Shown here: piece by piece, positions 45,536 to 54,885 of the stretch
How the letters are laid out: each line of letters begins with the position of its first letter
Position numbering within the stretch: position 1 is the stretch's first letter
Origin: Lachnospiraceae bacterium
GTDB lineage: Bacteria; Bacillota; Clostridia; Lachnospirales; Lachnospiraceae
NCBI GenBank assembly: GCA_009779895.1
Contig: WRBB01000014.1
Location: 1 to 64,000, forward strand
Direction: 5' to 3'
DNA: 64,000 nucleotides
Translations under genes and position numbers: made by a program
The notes under the pieces: generated by a model
Database searches by the model: none
What the model was told of the DNA's origin: nothing
The model's input: only the letters and a program-made list of their open reading frames with translations

Positions 45536-46483
45536 TTGAAAAAATTACTTTTTATTTATAATTTGAATGCAGGTACCGGTCTGTTAAAACCACGTTTGGC
45601 GGATATTATAGATTTTTTTGTGAAATCAGGTTATGAAGTGATTGCTTATCCGACCCAAGGTTATCAAGATGCTTTAAAAAAGGCACTGGAGTATCAGGAG
45701 CAAATTGATTTGTTGGTGTGTGGCGGGGGAGATGGTACTTTGGATGAGGTGGTAAATGCAATGGCACAGCGGGAAACCAAAGTGCCGATTGGTTATATTC
45801 CGGCGGGAACCACCAATGATTTTGCAAAAAGCTTAAATATATCGCGCAATATTTTGAAAGCGGCAGATACAGCGGTAAGGGGTATTCCTTTTGCTTGTGA
45901 TGTGGGTCGTTTTAATGGGGAGTTTTTTGTTTATGTTGCTGCCTTTGGTATTTTTACGGATGTTTCCTATGCAACAGATCAAAGTGTAAAAAATATGCTG
46001 GGTCATTTGGCTTATGTGTTGGAGGGTGCAAAAAGGATTTTTAATGTACCTGCTTATAATATCAAAGTGACTTATGACGACGGTGTCATAGAGGATGAAT
46101 TTGTGTTCGGCATGGTAACGAATTCCCATTCCGTGGGAGGCTTCAAAGGGGTCATTGGAACAGATGTGGTATTTGATGATGGTTTATTTGAGGTGCTTTT
46201 GATCAAATGGCCAAAAAACCCAAAAGAACTAAATGATATGATTGGTGCGTTGTTACTGAAACAAGTCAATGAAGAGGTTATGTATTCTTTTCAAACATCT
46301 AAGGTTCGCTTTGCATTTCGGGAGGAGGTTCAATGGACTTTAGATGGGGAGTATGGCGGTAGTCATGAACATGTGTATATTGAGAATCAAAAACAATTGT
46401 TGGAGATTATGATTCGGCCAAGTACATATGAAAAATTGCAAGGTTCCAATTATCAGGTATCCTTTGAAGAGGATGCGCTGTAG
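45536..46483 (+). CDS. Diacylglycerol kinase-family lipid kinase
   Basis: A 315-residue DagK/YegS-type kinase. FIYNLNAGTG begins the fold, CGGGDGTLDEVVNAM is the ATP-binding glycine motif, and IPAGTTNDFAKSL and the C-terminal LDGEYG segment are typical. It probably phosphorylates diacylglycerol formed by envelope-polymer synthesis. The TTG at 45536, eight bases after AGGAGG, is the best start; a GTG overlaps the site itself. A second family member is at 60210. Confidence 0.88.
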   Translation: MKKLLFIYNLNAGTGLLKPRLADIIDFFVKSGYEVIAYPTQGYQDALKKALEYQEQIDLLVCGGGDGTLDEVVNAMAQRETKVPIGYIPAGTTNDFAKSLNISRNILKAADTAVRGIPFACDVGRFNGEFFVYVAAFGIFTDVSYATDQSVKNMLGHLAYVLEGAKRIFNVPAYNIKVTYDDGVIEDEFVFGMVTNSHSVGGFKGVIGTDVVFDDGLFEVLLIKWPKNPKELNDMIGALLLKQVNEEVMYSFQTSKVRFAFREEVQWTLDGEYGGSHEHVYIENQKQLLEIMIRPSTYEKLQGSNYQVSFEEDAL

Positions 46484-46497
46484 TTATATTTTTAGAT

Positions 46498-46526
46498 TTG
46501 TGTTTTTATTTCGGATAGGATATAAT
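46498..46526 (+). promoter_or_regulatory. Candidate promoter of fba
   Basis: TTGTGT (46498-46503), a 17-base spacer and TATAAT (46521-46526) lie 74 bases before the aldolase start. Confidence 0.6.
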
Positions 46527-46599
46527 GAAAAGGCATGTAGAAACCGATGTTCATCACGGTTAAGTGGTGAGAAAAAAGTTGAATTTTGGAGGAAAAAAG

Positions 46600-47463
46600 A
46601 TGTTAGTATCAGCTACAGAGATGTTAAAAAAAGCAAAAGCAGGACATTATGCAGTCGGACAGTTTAATATCAATAACTTGGAGTGGACAAAAGCCGTTTT
46701 ATTGACAGCACAGGCATGTAATTCACCGGTTATTTTAGGGGTATCCGAGGGTGCCGGGAAATATATGGGTGGTTACAAAGCTATCGTTGGTATGGTAAAT
46801 GGTATGCTGGAGGGTTTGAGCATTACGGTTCCTGTAGCACTGCATTTAGACCATGGTTCTTATGATGGTTGTATGGCTTGTATTGAAGCCGGTTTTTCTT
46901 CGATTATGTTTGATGGTTCTCATTACCCGATTGAGGAAAACGTAGAAAAAACCAAAGAATTGGTAAAAATAGTAAAAGCAAAAAATATGTCTATTGAAGC
47001 AGAGGTTGGTTCCATTGGCGGAGAAGAAGATGGTGTGATTGGCAAAGGCGAAGTGGCGGATCCGAAAGAATGTAAATTGGTTGCGGATCTGGGCATTGAC
47101 TTTTTGGCTGCCGGTATTGGAAATATTCACGGGAAATATCCTGATAACTGGGAAGGCTTGAGTTTTGAAGCATTGGATGCTATTCAAAAAGAAACGGGTG
47201 ATATGCCTTTGGTATTGCATGGTGGTACAGGTATACCGGAAGATCAAATTAAAAAAGCCATTGATTTAGGTGTGGCTAAAATAAATGTAAATACAGAGTG
47301 TCAATTGACTTTTACGGCTGCGACCCGCAAGTATTTTGAGGCAGGTAAAGATTTAGAGGGCAAAGGTTTTGATCCGCGTAAAGTGTTAGCACCGGGATCA
47401 CAAGCCATTCAAGATACCGTAAAAGAAAAGATGGAATTGTTTGGTTCTGTAGGAAAAGCGTAG
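46600..47463 (+). CDS. fba: Class II fructose-bisphosphate aldolase
   Basis: A 287-residue zinc aldolase of glycolysis. Zinc ligands appear in LHLDHGSYDG (Asp and His), in IGNIHGKYP, and in LHGGTGIPE. The NVNTECQ segment binds phosphate. The start is the ATG at 46600 with TGGAGG upstream; the frame extends 12 codons further without a site. A role in tagatose bisphosphate metabolism is a lesser alternative. Confidence 0.94.
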   Translation: MLVSATEMLKKAKAGHYAVGQFNINNLEWTKAVLLTAQACNSPVILGVSEGAGKYMGGYKAIVGMVNGMLEGLSITVPVALHLDHGSYDGCMACIEAGFSSIMFDGSHYPIEENVEKTKELVKIVKAKNMSIEAEVGSIGGEEDGVIGKGEVADPKECKLVADLGIDFLAAGIGNIHGKYPDNWEGLSFEALDAIQKETGDMPLVLHGGTGIPEDQIKKAIDLGVAKINVNTECQLTFTAATRKYFEAGKDLEGKGFDPRKVLAPGSQAIQDTVKEKMELFGSVGKA

Positions 47464-47507
47464 TTTTTTAAAATAGGATGAAAAAGGTTATCTGATTGAG
47501 GAGATAT

Positions 47508-49637
47508 ATGGAGCGGGAAAAAACTTACGAAAAGTCTTTTGATGTTGCGGATATATTTGGGGCCAATGTTTTTAATGATGAAACAATGCAAAAGCGTTTG
47601 CCGAGTAAAGTGTATCAAAAGTTGAAGCAAAGCATTGAAGAAGGCCGGGAGTTGGATTTGGAAACTGCGGATGTGATTGCCCACGAGATGAAAGAGTGGG
47701 CAATTGAAAAGGGTGCGACACATTATACCCATTGGTTTTTGCCTTTGACGGGTGTGACAGCAGAAAAGCATGATTCTTTTATTTCAGCTCCACTGTCGTC
47801 AGGAAAGGTCTTGATGCGTTTTTCCGGCAAGGAATTAACCAAAGGTGAACCGGATGCTTCTTCTTTTCCGTCCGGCGGGTTGCGGGCAACCTTTGAAGCA
47901 AGAGGTTATACGGCGTGGGATTGTACTTCGCCGGCTTTTGTGCGCCAAGATGCAGCAGGGGCAACCCTTTGTATCCCGACGGCGTTTTGTTCTTACAATG
48001 GACAAGCCCTTGATCAAAAGACACCGTTGTTACGTTCCATGCAAGCGATCAATGAGCAGTCTTTGCGGCTGATTCGCTTGTTTGGTAATACCCATTCACG
48101 AAAGGTGACACCGATGATTGGGGCAGAGCAAGAGTATTTTTTGGTGAAATCAGAAAATTTCATGGAGCGTAAAGATTTGGTATATACGGGGCGAACCTTG
48201 TTTGGTGCTATGCCCCCAAAGGGACAAGAATTAGATGACCATTATTATGGGGCGATTCGACAAAGAGTAGCTTCTTTTATGCGTGATGTAAATATAGAGT
48301 TATGGAAAGTCGGGGTTACAGCCAAGACACAGCACAATGAAGTGGCACCGGCGCAACATGAATTGGCTCCGATTTATGATAAGGCCAATATTGCCGTGGA
48401 CCACAACCAGATTGTGATGCACACTTTGCGCCGTATTGCGTCAAAGCATGGTTTGAAATGTCTTTTGCATGAAAAGCCTTTTGCCGGTGTAAATGGTTCC
48501 GGAAAGCATAACAATTGGTCTTTGATGACGGATGATGGTATCAATTTGTTGGACCCCGGTATAACACCCCATGAAAATACCCAGTTTTTATTGGTGTTGA
48601 TGTGTATTTTAAAAGGGATTCATAAGCATGCTGATTTATTACGTGAGTCAGCGGCAGATCCGGGCAATGACCATCGTTTGGGCGTTGATGAGGCACCGCC
48701 GGCTATTTTGTCGGTGTTTCTTGGAGAACAATTGGAAGATGTGATGGATCAATTGATTAGTACAGGTTTTGCCACCCATAGTATTGATGGCGGTAAATTA
48801 AAGACCGGCGTTCGTACATTGCCGGATTTGGCAAAGGATGCAACAGATAGAAATCGAACGTCACCTTTTGCTTTTACGGGCAATAAATTTGAATTTCGTA
48901 TGGTGGGGTCAAGGGATTCGGTGGCGGCACCCAATATTGTATTAAATAGTATTGTAGCAGAGGCTTTTGCGGATGCTTGTGATGTTTTGGAAAATGCCGA
49001 GGACTTTGGTTTGGCACTTCATGACTTGATTAAGTTATATGCCAATGAGGTTCGGGTGATTGTTTTTAATGGCAATGGTTATTCGGCGGAATGGGAAAAA
49101 GAGGCCAAAAGACGGGGTCTGAGCAATTTAAAGTCTATGGTGGATGCGATTCCTGCTTTGACAGAAGAACAGACGGTGGAAATGTTTAAACGTTTTAAGG
49201 TGTTTACCCGTGCGGAATTGGAGTCTCGTGCAGAAATTCAATACGAAACCTACTCTAAGACGATACATATTGAAGCGCGTACCATGATTGATGTGGCAGG
49301 CAAACAGATTATCCCCGCTGTGATGCAGTATACAAAAATGTTAGCAGAGACTGTTTTAGTGGTAGAGGGTGTTGCCGGTGATGCTTCTGTTCAAAAAGAG
49401 ATATTGCAGGAAGTGAGTGCTTTGTTAAAAGAGGCAAAAAAAGCAGTGGTAGCTTTGACAGAGTATACAGAATCAGCCGGTAAGATGTCAGAGGGTATGG
49501 AGCGGGCACGCTATTATTATGAAGAGGTTTGCCCTCGTATGGAGGCTTTGCGTTTGCCTGTTGATAAATTGGAGATGCTGGTGGACAAAGAAATTTGGCC
49601 GATGCCCTCTTATGGTGACTTGTTATTTGATGTATAG
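47508..49637 (+). CDS. glnN: Glutamine synthetase type III
   Basis: A 709-residue GSIII enzyme that makes glutamine from glutamate and ammonia. GAEQEYFLV carries the metal ligands, AQHELAPIYDKANIAVDHNQ and GVNGSGKHNNWSL the ATP and ammonium sites, and the NRTSPFAFTGNKFEFRMVG region contacts glutamate and ATP. It is much longer than GSI, as expected for type III. The start is the ATG at 47508, four bases after AGGAG; a TTG overlapping that site is less likely. Confidence 0.95.
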   Translation: MEREKTYEKSFDVADIFGANVFNDETMQKRLPSKVYQKLKQSIEEGRELDLETADVIAHEMKEWAIEKGATHYTHWFLPLTGVTAEKHDSFISAPLSSGKVLMRFSGKELTKGEPDASSFPSGGLRATFEARGYTAWDCTSPAFVRQDAAGATLCIPTAFCSYNGQALDQKTPLLRSMQAINEQSLRLIRLFGNTHSRKVTPMIGAEQEYFLVKSENFMERKDLVYTGRTLFGAMPPKGQELDDHYYGAIRQRVASFMRDVNIELWKVGVTAKTQHNEVAPAQHELAPIYDKANIAVDHNQIVMHTLRRIASKHGLKCLLHEKPFAGVNGSGKHNNWSLMTDDGINLLDPGITPHENTQFLLVLMCILKGIHKHADLLRESAADPGNDHRLGVDEAPPAILSVFLGEQLEDVMDQLISTGFATHSIDGGKLKTGVRTLPDLAKDATDRNRTSPFAFTGNKFEFRMVGSRDSVAAPNIVLNSIVAEAFADACDVLENAEDFGLALHDLIKLYANEVRVIVFNGNGYSAEWEKEAKRRGLSNLKSMVDAIPALTEEQTVEMFKRFKVFTRAELESRAEIQYETYSKTIHIEARTMIDVAGKQIIPAVMQYTKMLAETVLVVEGVAGDASVQKEILQEVSALLKEAKKAVVALTEYTESAGKMSEGMERARYYYEEVCPRMEALRLPVDKLEMLVDKEIWPMPSYGDLLFDV

Positions 49638-49675
49638 AAATGGCCCGGATGTGGCTGCTTTTATGAAGAAAGCGG

Positions 49676-52357
49676 ATGAAAGGTACAGTGGATTTGGATA
49701 GGCAACTGACAGTCGGTATACTTGCCCATGTAGACGCCGGAAAGACAACCCTTTCAGAAAGTGTATTACATGAAAGTGGTATGTTAAGGCAAGTAGGACG
49801 GGTAGACCATCAGAATACTTTTTTAGACAACAATGAAATGGAGCGTGCCCGGGGAATTACAATCTTCTCTAAGCAGGCTATTTTCACATGGGGAGATTGT
49901 CGGATTACCTTGTTGGATACACCCGGGCATATAGATTTTTCAGCAGAGATGGAGCGAAGTTTAGCTGTTTTGGACTATGCTATTTTGCTGATTTGTGCTT
50001 CTGATTTGGTACAAAGTCATACCATGACCCTTTGGCGGTTGTTGGAAACCTATCAGATACCGACTTTTATTTTTGTGAATAAAATGGATTTGGCGGTTTT
50101 GAATCAAGAAGAAATGATTGCAGATATCAAAGACCATTTGGAGGGAAATGTTGTAGATTTTACCCGATTATATGATTTGGAGAAAGCGCCGGAAAGTGCG
50201 TTAGAGCATTTGGCAGTTTGCAGTGATGCATTGATGGAAGAGTATTTGGATGGAGGTTCTTGTAGTTTGCACCAGGTGAAAGAGGCGATTTTTAGGCGGC
50301 AGCTTTTTCCTTGTTTATTTGGGGTGGCTCTACAAGGGCAAGGGGTTCGAGCACTTTTGGATTGTTTGGTTAAGTATGAAAAGAACCCTGTATATGGCAC
50401 AGAGTTTGGTGCTCGTGTATTTAAGATTGAAAGAGATGAAAAGGGCAATCGCCTTACGTATTTAAAAATAACAGGTGGTCGTTTGCAAGTAAAAGATGTA
50501 TTGACCAAAGAGCAAGAAAAAGTCAATCAGATTCGTTTGTATTCCGGGACGAAATACGAGACGGTTGGGCAAGCAGAGGGTGGTACGGTTTGTGCCGTAA
50601 CAGGGTTAAATAAAACTTATCCGGGCATGGGTATGGGATTTGAATCAACGTTGTGTTCCCCCTCCCTTTTGCCGGTTTTGACTTATCGCTTGCTTTTGCC
50701 GGAGGGATCGGATCCGGCCAAAGCACTTTTGGATTTGCGACAGTTGGAAGAGGAAGACCCTCTGCTTAAAATCAAATGGCAAGAGGCGTCAGGCGAGATT
50801 CAGGTTCAATTGATGGGTGAGATTCAGCTAGAGATTTTAGCTGCTCGGCTGCAAGAGCGTTTTGGTTTAAAAGTGGCTTTTGATTTGGGGCAGATTTTGT
50901 ATCGGGAAACTATTAAAGAACCCGTGATGGGTATCGGACATTTTGAGCCACTGCGTCATTACGCCGAAGTTCAGCTTTTATTGGAGCCATTAAAAGCGGG
51001 TGCCGGTCTGGTGTTTGCGTGTGATTGCCATGTAGATGACTTGGCATCAAATTGGCAAAACTTGGTATTGACCCATTTGGTGGAGCGGGAGCATTTGGGT
51101 GTGTTGACCGGTTCGCCGATTACGGATATGAAGATTACCTTGTTGAATGGTCGTGCCCATAATAAGCATACAGAGGGTGGTGATTTCCGACAAGCAACAT
51201 ATAGAGCGGTGCGGCAAGGACTAAAGCGTGCAGAGAGTGTTTTACTGGAGCCTATGTATGCGTTTACATTGGAGGTGCCGACGGAAAATATTGGTCGTGG
51301 GATGGCGGATATACAGCGATTTTGCGGAGAATTTTCAGCACCTGAGCAAAAGGGAAATCGTATGAAGTTAAAGGGTATTGCACCTGTGGCAACGATGAAT
51401 GGTTATCAAAATGAGGTGCTAAGTTATACAGGTGGGCTTGGCCGTCTTTTTTGTCGGTCGGGTGGTTATGCGCCTTGTCACAATGCAGAAGATGTGATAG
51501 CAAAAATTGCTTATGATTCGGAGCAGGATAGGGAAAATCCTACTTCTTCGGTTTTTTGTACGCATGGAGCCGGGTTTGTGGTGCCTTGGGATTTGGTTGA
51601 AGAATATATGCATTTGGAAGTCAATCAAAAGGGGGCTGTGGCAGAAAAAAGTCAGGTTGGGACCTTGGATAATCCGACAGCTCGGTGTAGTCGTTCGTTT
51701 TCTTATGAATTGACCCAAGAGGAATTGGATGCCATTTATGTAAAAACCCCTGATCCTGTCAAAAAGCCACAAAGGGCAATTACCATTTCGGCAGATGAAA
51801 TGGATGGGGTGAAACGAAAGAGTAAACCGAAGAAAAAACAAAAAGAATATCTTTTGGTGGATGGTTATAATATTATTTTTGGTTGGGACGATCTGAAAGA
51901 ATTGGCCGAATTGAATATAGATAGTGCAAGGCATAAATTGATGGATATTCTATGCAATTACCAAGGTATGGTGGGTTGTATTTTGATTGTTGTGTTTGAT
52001 GCCTATAAGGTTGTAGGTAATTCCGGGCAGTATTTGGATTATCACAATATTCATGTGGTTTATACCAAGGAAGCGGAAACAGCGGATGCTTATATCGAAA
52101 AAACGGTACGTGAGATAGCCAAAGCGCATATTGTGACAGTTGCGACTTCTGATGCGATGGAGCAGTTGATTATTATGGGGCAGGGAGCAATGCGTCTGTC
52201 AGCAAAGGGTTTGCGAAAAGAAATAGAAGAGGCTGCAAAAGAACTTAGAAAAAACCATTTCAAGGGAGTAGGAGAGAAACGGAATTATTTATTCCATTAT
52301 TTAAGTGAAGAGATTGCTGTGGAAATGGAACGGATTCGACTTGGAAAAAGGAAGTAA
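49676..52357 (+). CDS. TetM-like translation GTPase fused to a YacP/Rae1-type NYN nuclease domain
   Basis: An 893-residue two-part protein. Residues 1 to about 655 are an EF-G-like GTPase of the ribosome-protection type. G1 is AHVDAGKTT (17-25), G2 is ARGITI, G3 is DTPGHIDF and G4 is NKMD, with EF-G domains II-V after that. A linker of lysines follows (KRKSKPKKKQK). Residues about 724-893 are a full-length NYN/PIN-like domain: LLVDGYNIIFGW, VVFDAYK, TADAYIEKTV and VATSDAMEQ supply the acidic residues expected of the nuclease site. In Bacillus the separate YacP protein (Rae1) cuts mRNA in the ribosomal A site. The fusion suggests a factor that binds the A site and cleaves or polices mRNA. The start (ATG 49676) has only a weak site; a GTG at 49688 is possible. 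Confidence 0.88.
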   Translation: MKGTVDLDRQLTVGILAHVDAGKTTLSESVLHESGMLRQVGRVDHQNTFLDNNEMERARGITIFSKQAIFTWGDCRITLLDTPGHIDFSAEMERSLAVLDYAILLICASDLVQSHTMTLWRLLETYQIPTFIFVNKMDLAVLNQEEMIADIKDHLEGNVVDFTRLYDLEKAPESALEHLAVCSDALMEEYLDGGSCSLHQVKEAIFRRQLFPCLFGVALQGQGVRALLDCLVKYEKNPVYGTEFGARVFKIERDEKGNRLTYLKITGGRLQVKDVLTKEQEKVNQIRLYSGTKYETVGQAEGGTVCAVTGLNKTYPGMGMGFESTLCSPSLLPVLTYRLLLPEGSDPAKALLDLRQLEEEDPLLKIKWQEASGEIQVQLMGEIQLEILAARLQERFGLKVAFDLGQILYRETIKEPVMGIGHFEPLRHYAEVQLLLEPLKAGAGLVFACDCHVDDLASNWQNLVLTHLVEREHLGVLTGSPITDMKITLLNGRAHNKHTEGGDFRQATYRAVRQGLKRAESVLLEPMYAFTLEVPTENIGRGMADIQRFCGEFSAPEQKGNRMKLKGIAPVATMNGYQNEVLSYTGGLGRLFCRSGGYAPCHNAEDVIAKIAYDSEQDRENPTSSVFCTHGAGFVVPWDLVEEYMHLEVNQKGAVAEKSQVGTLDNPTARCSRSFSYELTQEELDAIYVKTPDPVKKPQRAITISADEMDGVKRKSKPKKKQKEYLLVDGYNIIFGWDDLKELAELNIDSARHKLMDILCNYQGMVGCILIVVFDAYKVVGNSGQYLDYHNIHVVYTKEAETADAYIEKTVREIAKAHIVTVATSDAMEQLIIMGQGAMRLSAKGLRKEIEEAAKELRKNHFKGVGEKRNYLFHYLSEEIAVEMERIRLGKRK

Positions 52358-52382
52358 ATGATGCATATGGAGGAATAGGCTT

Positions 52383-53558
52383 ATGTTTAAACGGATTTTT
52401 TTAGTTGTAATGGACTCTGTGGGAATTGGCGAAACACCAAAGTCACCTGATTATGATGATGCAGGGGCAAATACGATTGTGCATATTGCAGAGTCTATGC
52501 ATGGTTTGTACATGCCGAATATGGAGCGTTTGGGATATGGAAATATCATAGATATTGCGGGTATTCAAAGCGTGGATAAACCAAAGGGATTTTATACCAA
52601 AATGGATTCTCTTTCGGTGGGGAAAGATACCTTGGCAGGTCATTGGGAGTTGATGGGTGTGCAAGTGAAAACACCTTTTAAGGTGTTTCCGAATGGTTTT
52701 CCTAAGGCGTTAATAGATGAGTTGGAGAAACAAACAGGGCGACGTGTGATAGGCAACATCCCTGCTTCGGGTACAGAGATTTTGGTGAATATGGGTCAGG
52801 AGCAAGTAGAAACGGGTGCTTTGATTGTGTATACTTCTGCGGATTCGGTTTTGCAGATAGCGGCCCATGAGGAAGTTGTTCCTTTGGAGGAGCTTTATCG
52901 TTGTTGTGAGATTGCCCGTGCATTGACCATGGATGCGCGTTATTTGGTTGGTCGAATCATTGCAAGGCCTTTTGTGGGAACGGTAGGCAATTTTAAACGA
53001 ACGGCCAATCGCCATGATTACGCTTTAAAACCTTTTGGGCGCACAACAATGAATGAACTGCATGATGCGGGCTTATCGGTGATATCCATTGGAAAAATCA
53101 ATGATATTTATTCCGGTGAGGGTGTGACAGCTTCCAATCCGACCAAGTCAAATGATGATGGCATGGATAAACTGGTGAGGATTATGCAAGAGGACTTTAC
53201 AGGACTTTGTTTTTTGAATTTGGTAGATTTTGATTCTCTTTATGGCCATAGGCGAGACCCCATTGGCTATGGACAAGCACTGGAAGCTTTTGATGTTCGC
53301 TTGGGTGAGGTGTTGGAGAGGTTAACAGCGGATGATTTATTGATTTTGACGGCGGATCATGGAAATGATCCAATTCATCATGGAACGGATCATACGAAAG
53401 AATATGTGCCTTTGGTGGTATATAGCCCGGCGATGTCCGGTGGTGATGCATTGCCGCAAAGAAGTAGTTTTGCTGATGTGGGGGCTACAGTGGCAGAGAA
53501 TTTTAAAGTAGGGGCACCGCAGGTTGGGAAAAGTTTTTTGAAAGAGATAGAGGCATAA
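52383..53558 (+). CDS. deoB: Phosphopentomutase
   Basis: A 391-residue alkaline-phosphatase-superfamily mutase that converts ribose- or deoxyribose-1-phosphate to the 5-phosphate. Metal ligands are in [12 protein letters not shown] (Asp and Ser/Thr region), [11 protein letters not shown] and LTADHGNDP. The start follows GGAGG. It lies 25 bases after the fusion GTPase gene and may be cotranscribed, which would link nucleoside salvage to possible RNA breakdown; that link is speculative. Confidence 0.95.
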   Translation: MFKRIFLVVMDSVGIGETPKSPDYDDAGANTIVHIAESMHGLYMPNMERLGYGNIIDIAGIQSVDKPKGFYTKMDSLSVGKDTLAGHWELMGVQVKTPFKVFPNGFPKALIDELEKQTGRRVIGNIPASGTEILVNMGQEQVETGALIVYTSADSVLQIAAHEEVVPLEELYRCCEIARALTMDARYLVGRIIARPFVGTVGNFKRTANRHDYALKPFGRTTMNELHDAGLSVISIGKINDIYSGEGVTASNPTKSNDDGMDKLVRIMQEDFTGLCFLNLVDFDSLYGHRRDPIGYGQALEAFDVRLGEVLERLTADDLLILTADHGNDPIHHGTDHTKEYVPLVVYSPAMSGGDALPQRSSFADVGATVAENFKVGAPQVGKSFLKEIEA

Positions 53559-53602
53559 AAATAAGGTGTTACATTTTAAAATGAAAATGTAACACCTTAT
53601 TT
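53559..53602. terminator. Bidirectional terminator between deoB and the cell-wall hydrolase
   Basis: Perfect 19-base arms (53559-53577 and 53584-53602) enclose a 6-base loop, with A/T-rich ends on both strands. It lies exactly between two convergent genes. Confidence 0.9.
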
Positions 53603-53612
53603 GTGATTTAAA

Positions 53613-54758
53613 TTACCAACGTTGGAAAAATAAATTTCCCCCAATATTTATTCCGGGGCGATTTGTTGAACTGGCCGTTAAGAAAAAGAGACAATCCAAT
53701 ACGGCGGCATGTCTGGCTCCATTGATCGCATCTTGTGCAACCTGAATGGACAGTGCATTTGGTCCCTGTGCTAATACATTGTGGAAACTACCTGTCCAAG
53801 TCGGTTGAAATTGTCCCGGCTGAAGGATAACATCCGTAATGGTATTAGGGAATAGTGGGCTGGCAACACGGTTCATGACAATTGTGGCAACCGCTAATTT
53901 ATATTCATAATTGTGGAAAGCTTCTGTTTGTAAAATGGCCGCAAACATCATCAGCTCGTCACCACCTACATGAGCAGGCGGGTGGTGTATCACCCCTCCG
54001 TCATTTGGTGGTACTTGATTTGCTTCGGAAGAATTTGGAGGGGTATTTGGTGCATTTGCCGCCAAATACTCTCTTTCTGCCGCTGCTGCTGCCGCTGCCG
54101 CTGCGGCATTGGCACGAGCCAGTTCTTCAGCAGCCCGCGCTGCGTTTTCAGCTCTTAGTTGTGTTAATTGTGCTTGAAAGGTAGCCAAGTCGGTGGAAGT
54201 GGCTTCTGCCGCCGCTTCTAAATCTGCTTGTTTGCTTTCTAATTCTAATCCAATCTCTACCAAGGCATTTTCCTGCGCAACCATGGCATCCCTTTTGTCT
54301 TGGATGGCATTTTGTGTATCACGTAGTTGGTCTAGCATATTGCGATCGTATAGATTGATATTTTGAATGAATTCAGCCTTGTTTATAAACTCGGCAATAC
54401 TTTGTGCCGAAAGTAAGAACTCCAATAAGGAAGTGCTACCCATCTCATAAATATAACGAATGCGGACTTTCATATCTTCTAACTGCTGTGCCTCATTGGC
54501 CGTGGCAATTTCCAGTTCTTCTTCTGTGCGAATCAATCCGCTTTGGGTGAGTTCTAATTGCATCTCAGCAAGCTCAATCTCATCACTAATGGCAACCAGT
54601 TCTTGGTTTAAGTTGGCTAATTGTTCTTCTAGGCTACTTGTCTGTTGTACCAGCGTACTTTCATCGTCAGCAAAAACGGTAAACGAAGAGAACACGAGTG
54701 CAAAGATACAAGTTAAACTGGCAAGCACTTTAAGCTTACGCTTAAGAGATATATTCAT
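53613..54758 (-). CDS. SleB-like cell-wall hydrolase with CwlO-type coiled coil
   Basis: A 381-residue secreted protein. The signal peptide (1-30) ends near VFADD. Residues about 33-240 are a long coiled coil like PcsB/CwlO/EnvC proteins, ending in an Ala-rich run (ANAAAAAAAAAAERE). A Pro/Asn-rich linker follows. The C-terminal domain (about 268-381) matches SleB/CwlJ-type hydrolases: MMFAAILQTEAFHNYEYKLA has the conserved Glu, then VATIVMNRV and PGQFQPTW. It probably cleaves peptidoglycan in division or spore cortex. The coiled coil suggests control by FtsEX-like partners, by analogy only. Confidence 0.88.
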   Translation of the reverse strand: MNISLKRKLKVLASLTCIFALVFSSFTVFADDESTLVQQTSSLEEQLANLNQELVAISDEIELAEMQLELTQSGLIRTEEELEIATANEAQQLEDMKVRIRYIYEMGSTSLLEFLLSAQSIAEFINKAEFIQNINLYDRNMLDQLRDTQNAIQDKRDAMVAQENALVEIGLELESKQADLEAAAEATSTDLATFQAQLTQLRAENAARAAEELARANAAAAAAAAAAEREYLAANAPNTPPNSSEANQVPPNDGGVIHHPPAHVGGDELMMFAAILQTEAFHNYEYKLAVATIVMNRVASPLFPNTITDVILQPGQFQPTWTGSFHNVLAQGPNALSIQVAQDAINGARHAAVLDCLFFLTASSTNRPGINIGGNLFFQRW

Positions 54759-54885
54759 GATCTAAAATCCTTTCTGAAAAGTGTTCTTAGGTATTATACT
54801 ATAGATTGCTTAATTTAGCAAATCTTGTTACAATCATAAGGGTAATCTTTTACAAGGTAGTCGGTGAGAGGAGAATCTGAAAATT

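Noticed and set aside
49676..52357. Calling the fusion GTPase a tetracycline-resistance gene
   Set aside because: The first part resembles TetM-type proteins, but the C-terminal nuclease-like domain and the housekeeping surroundings argue against a dedicated resistance gene. Resistance cannot be claimed from the sequence.
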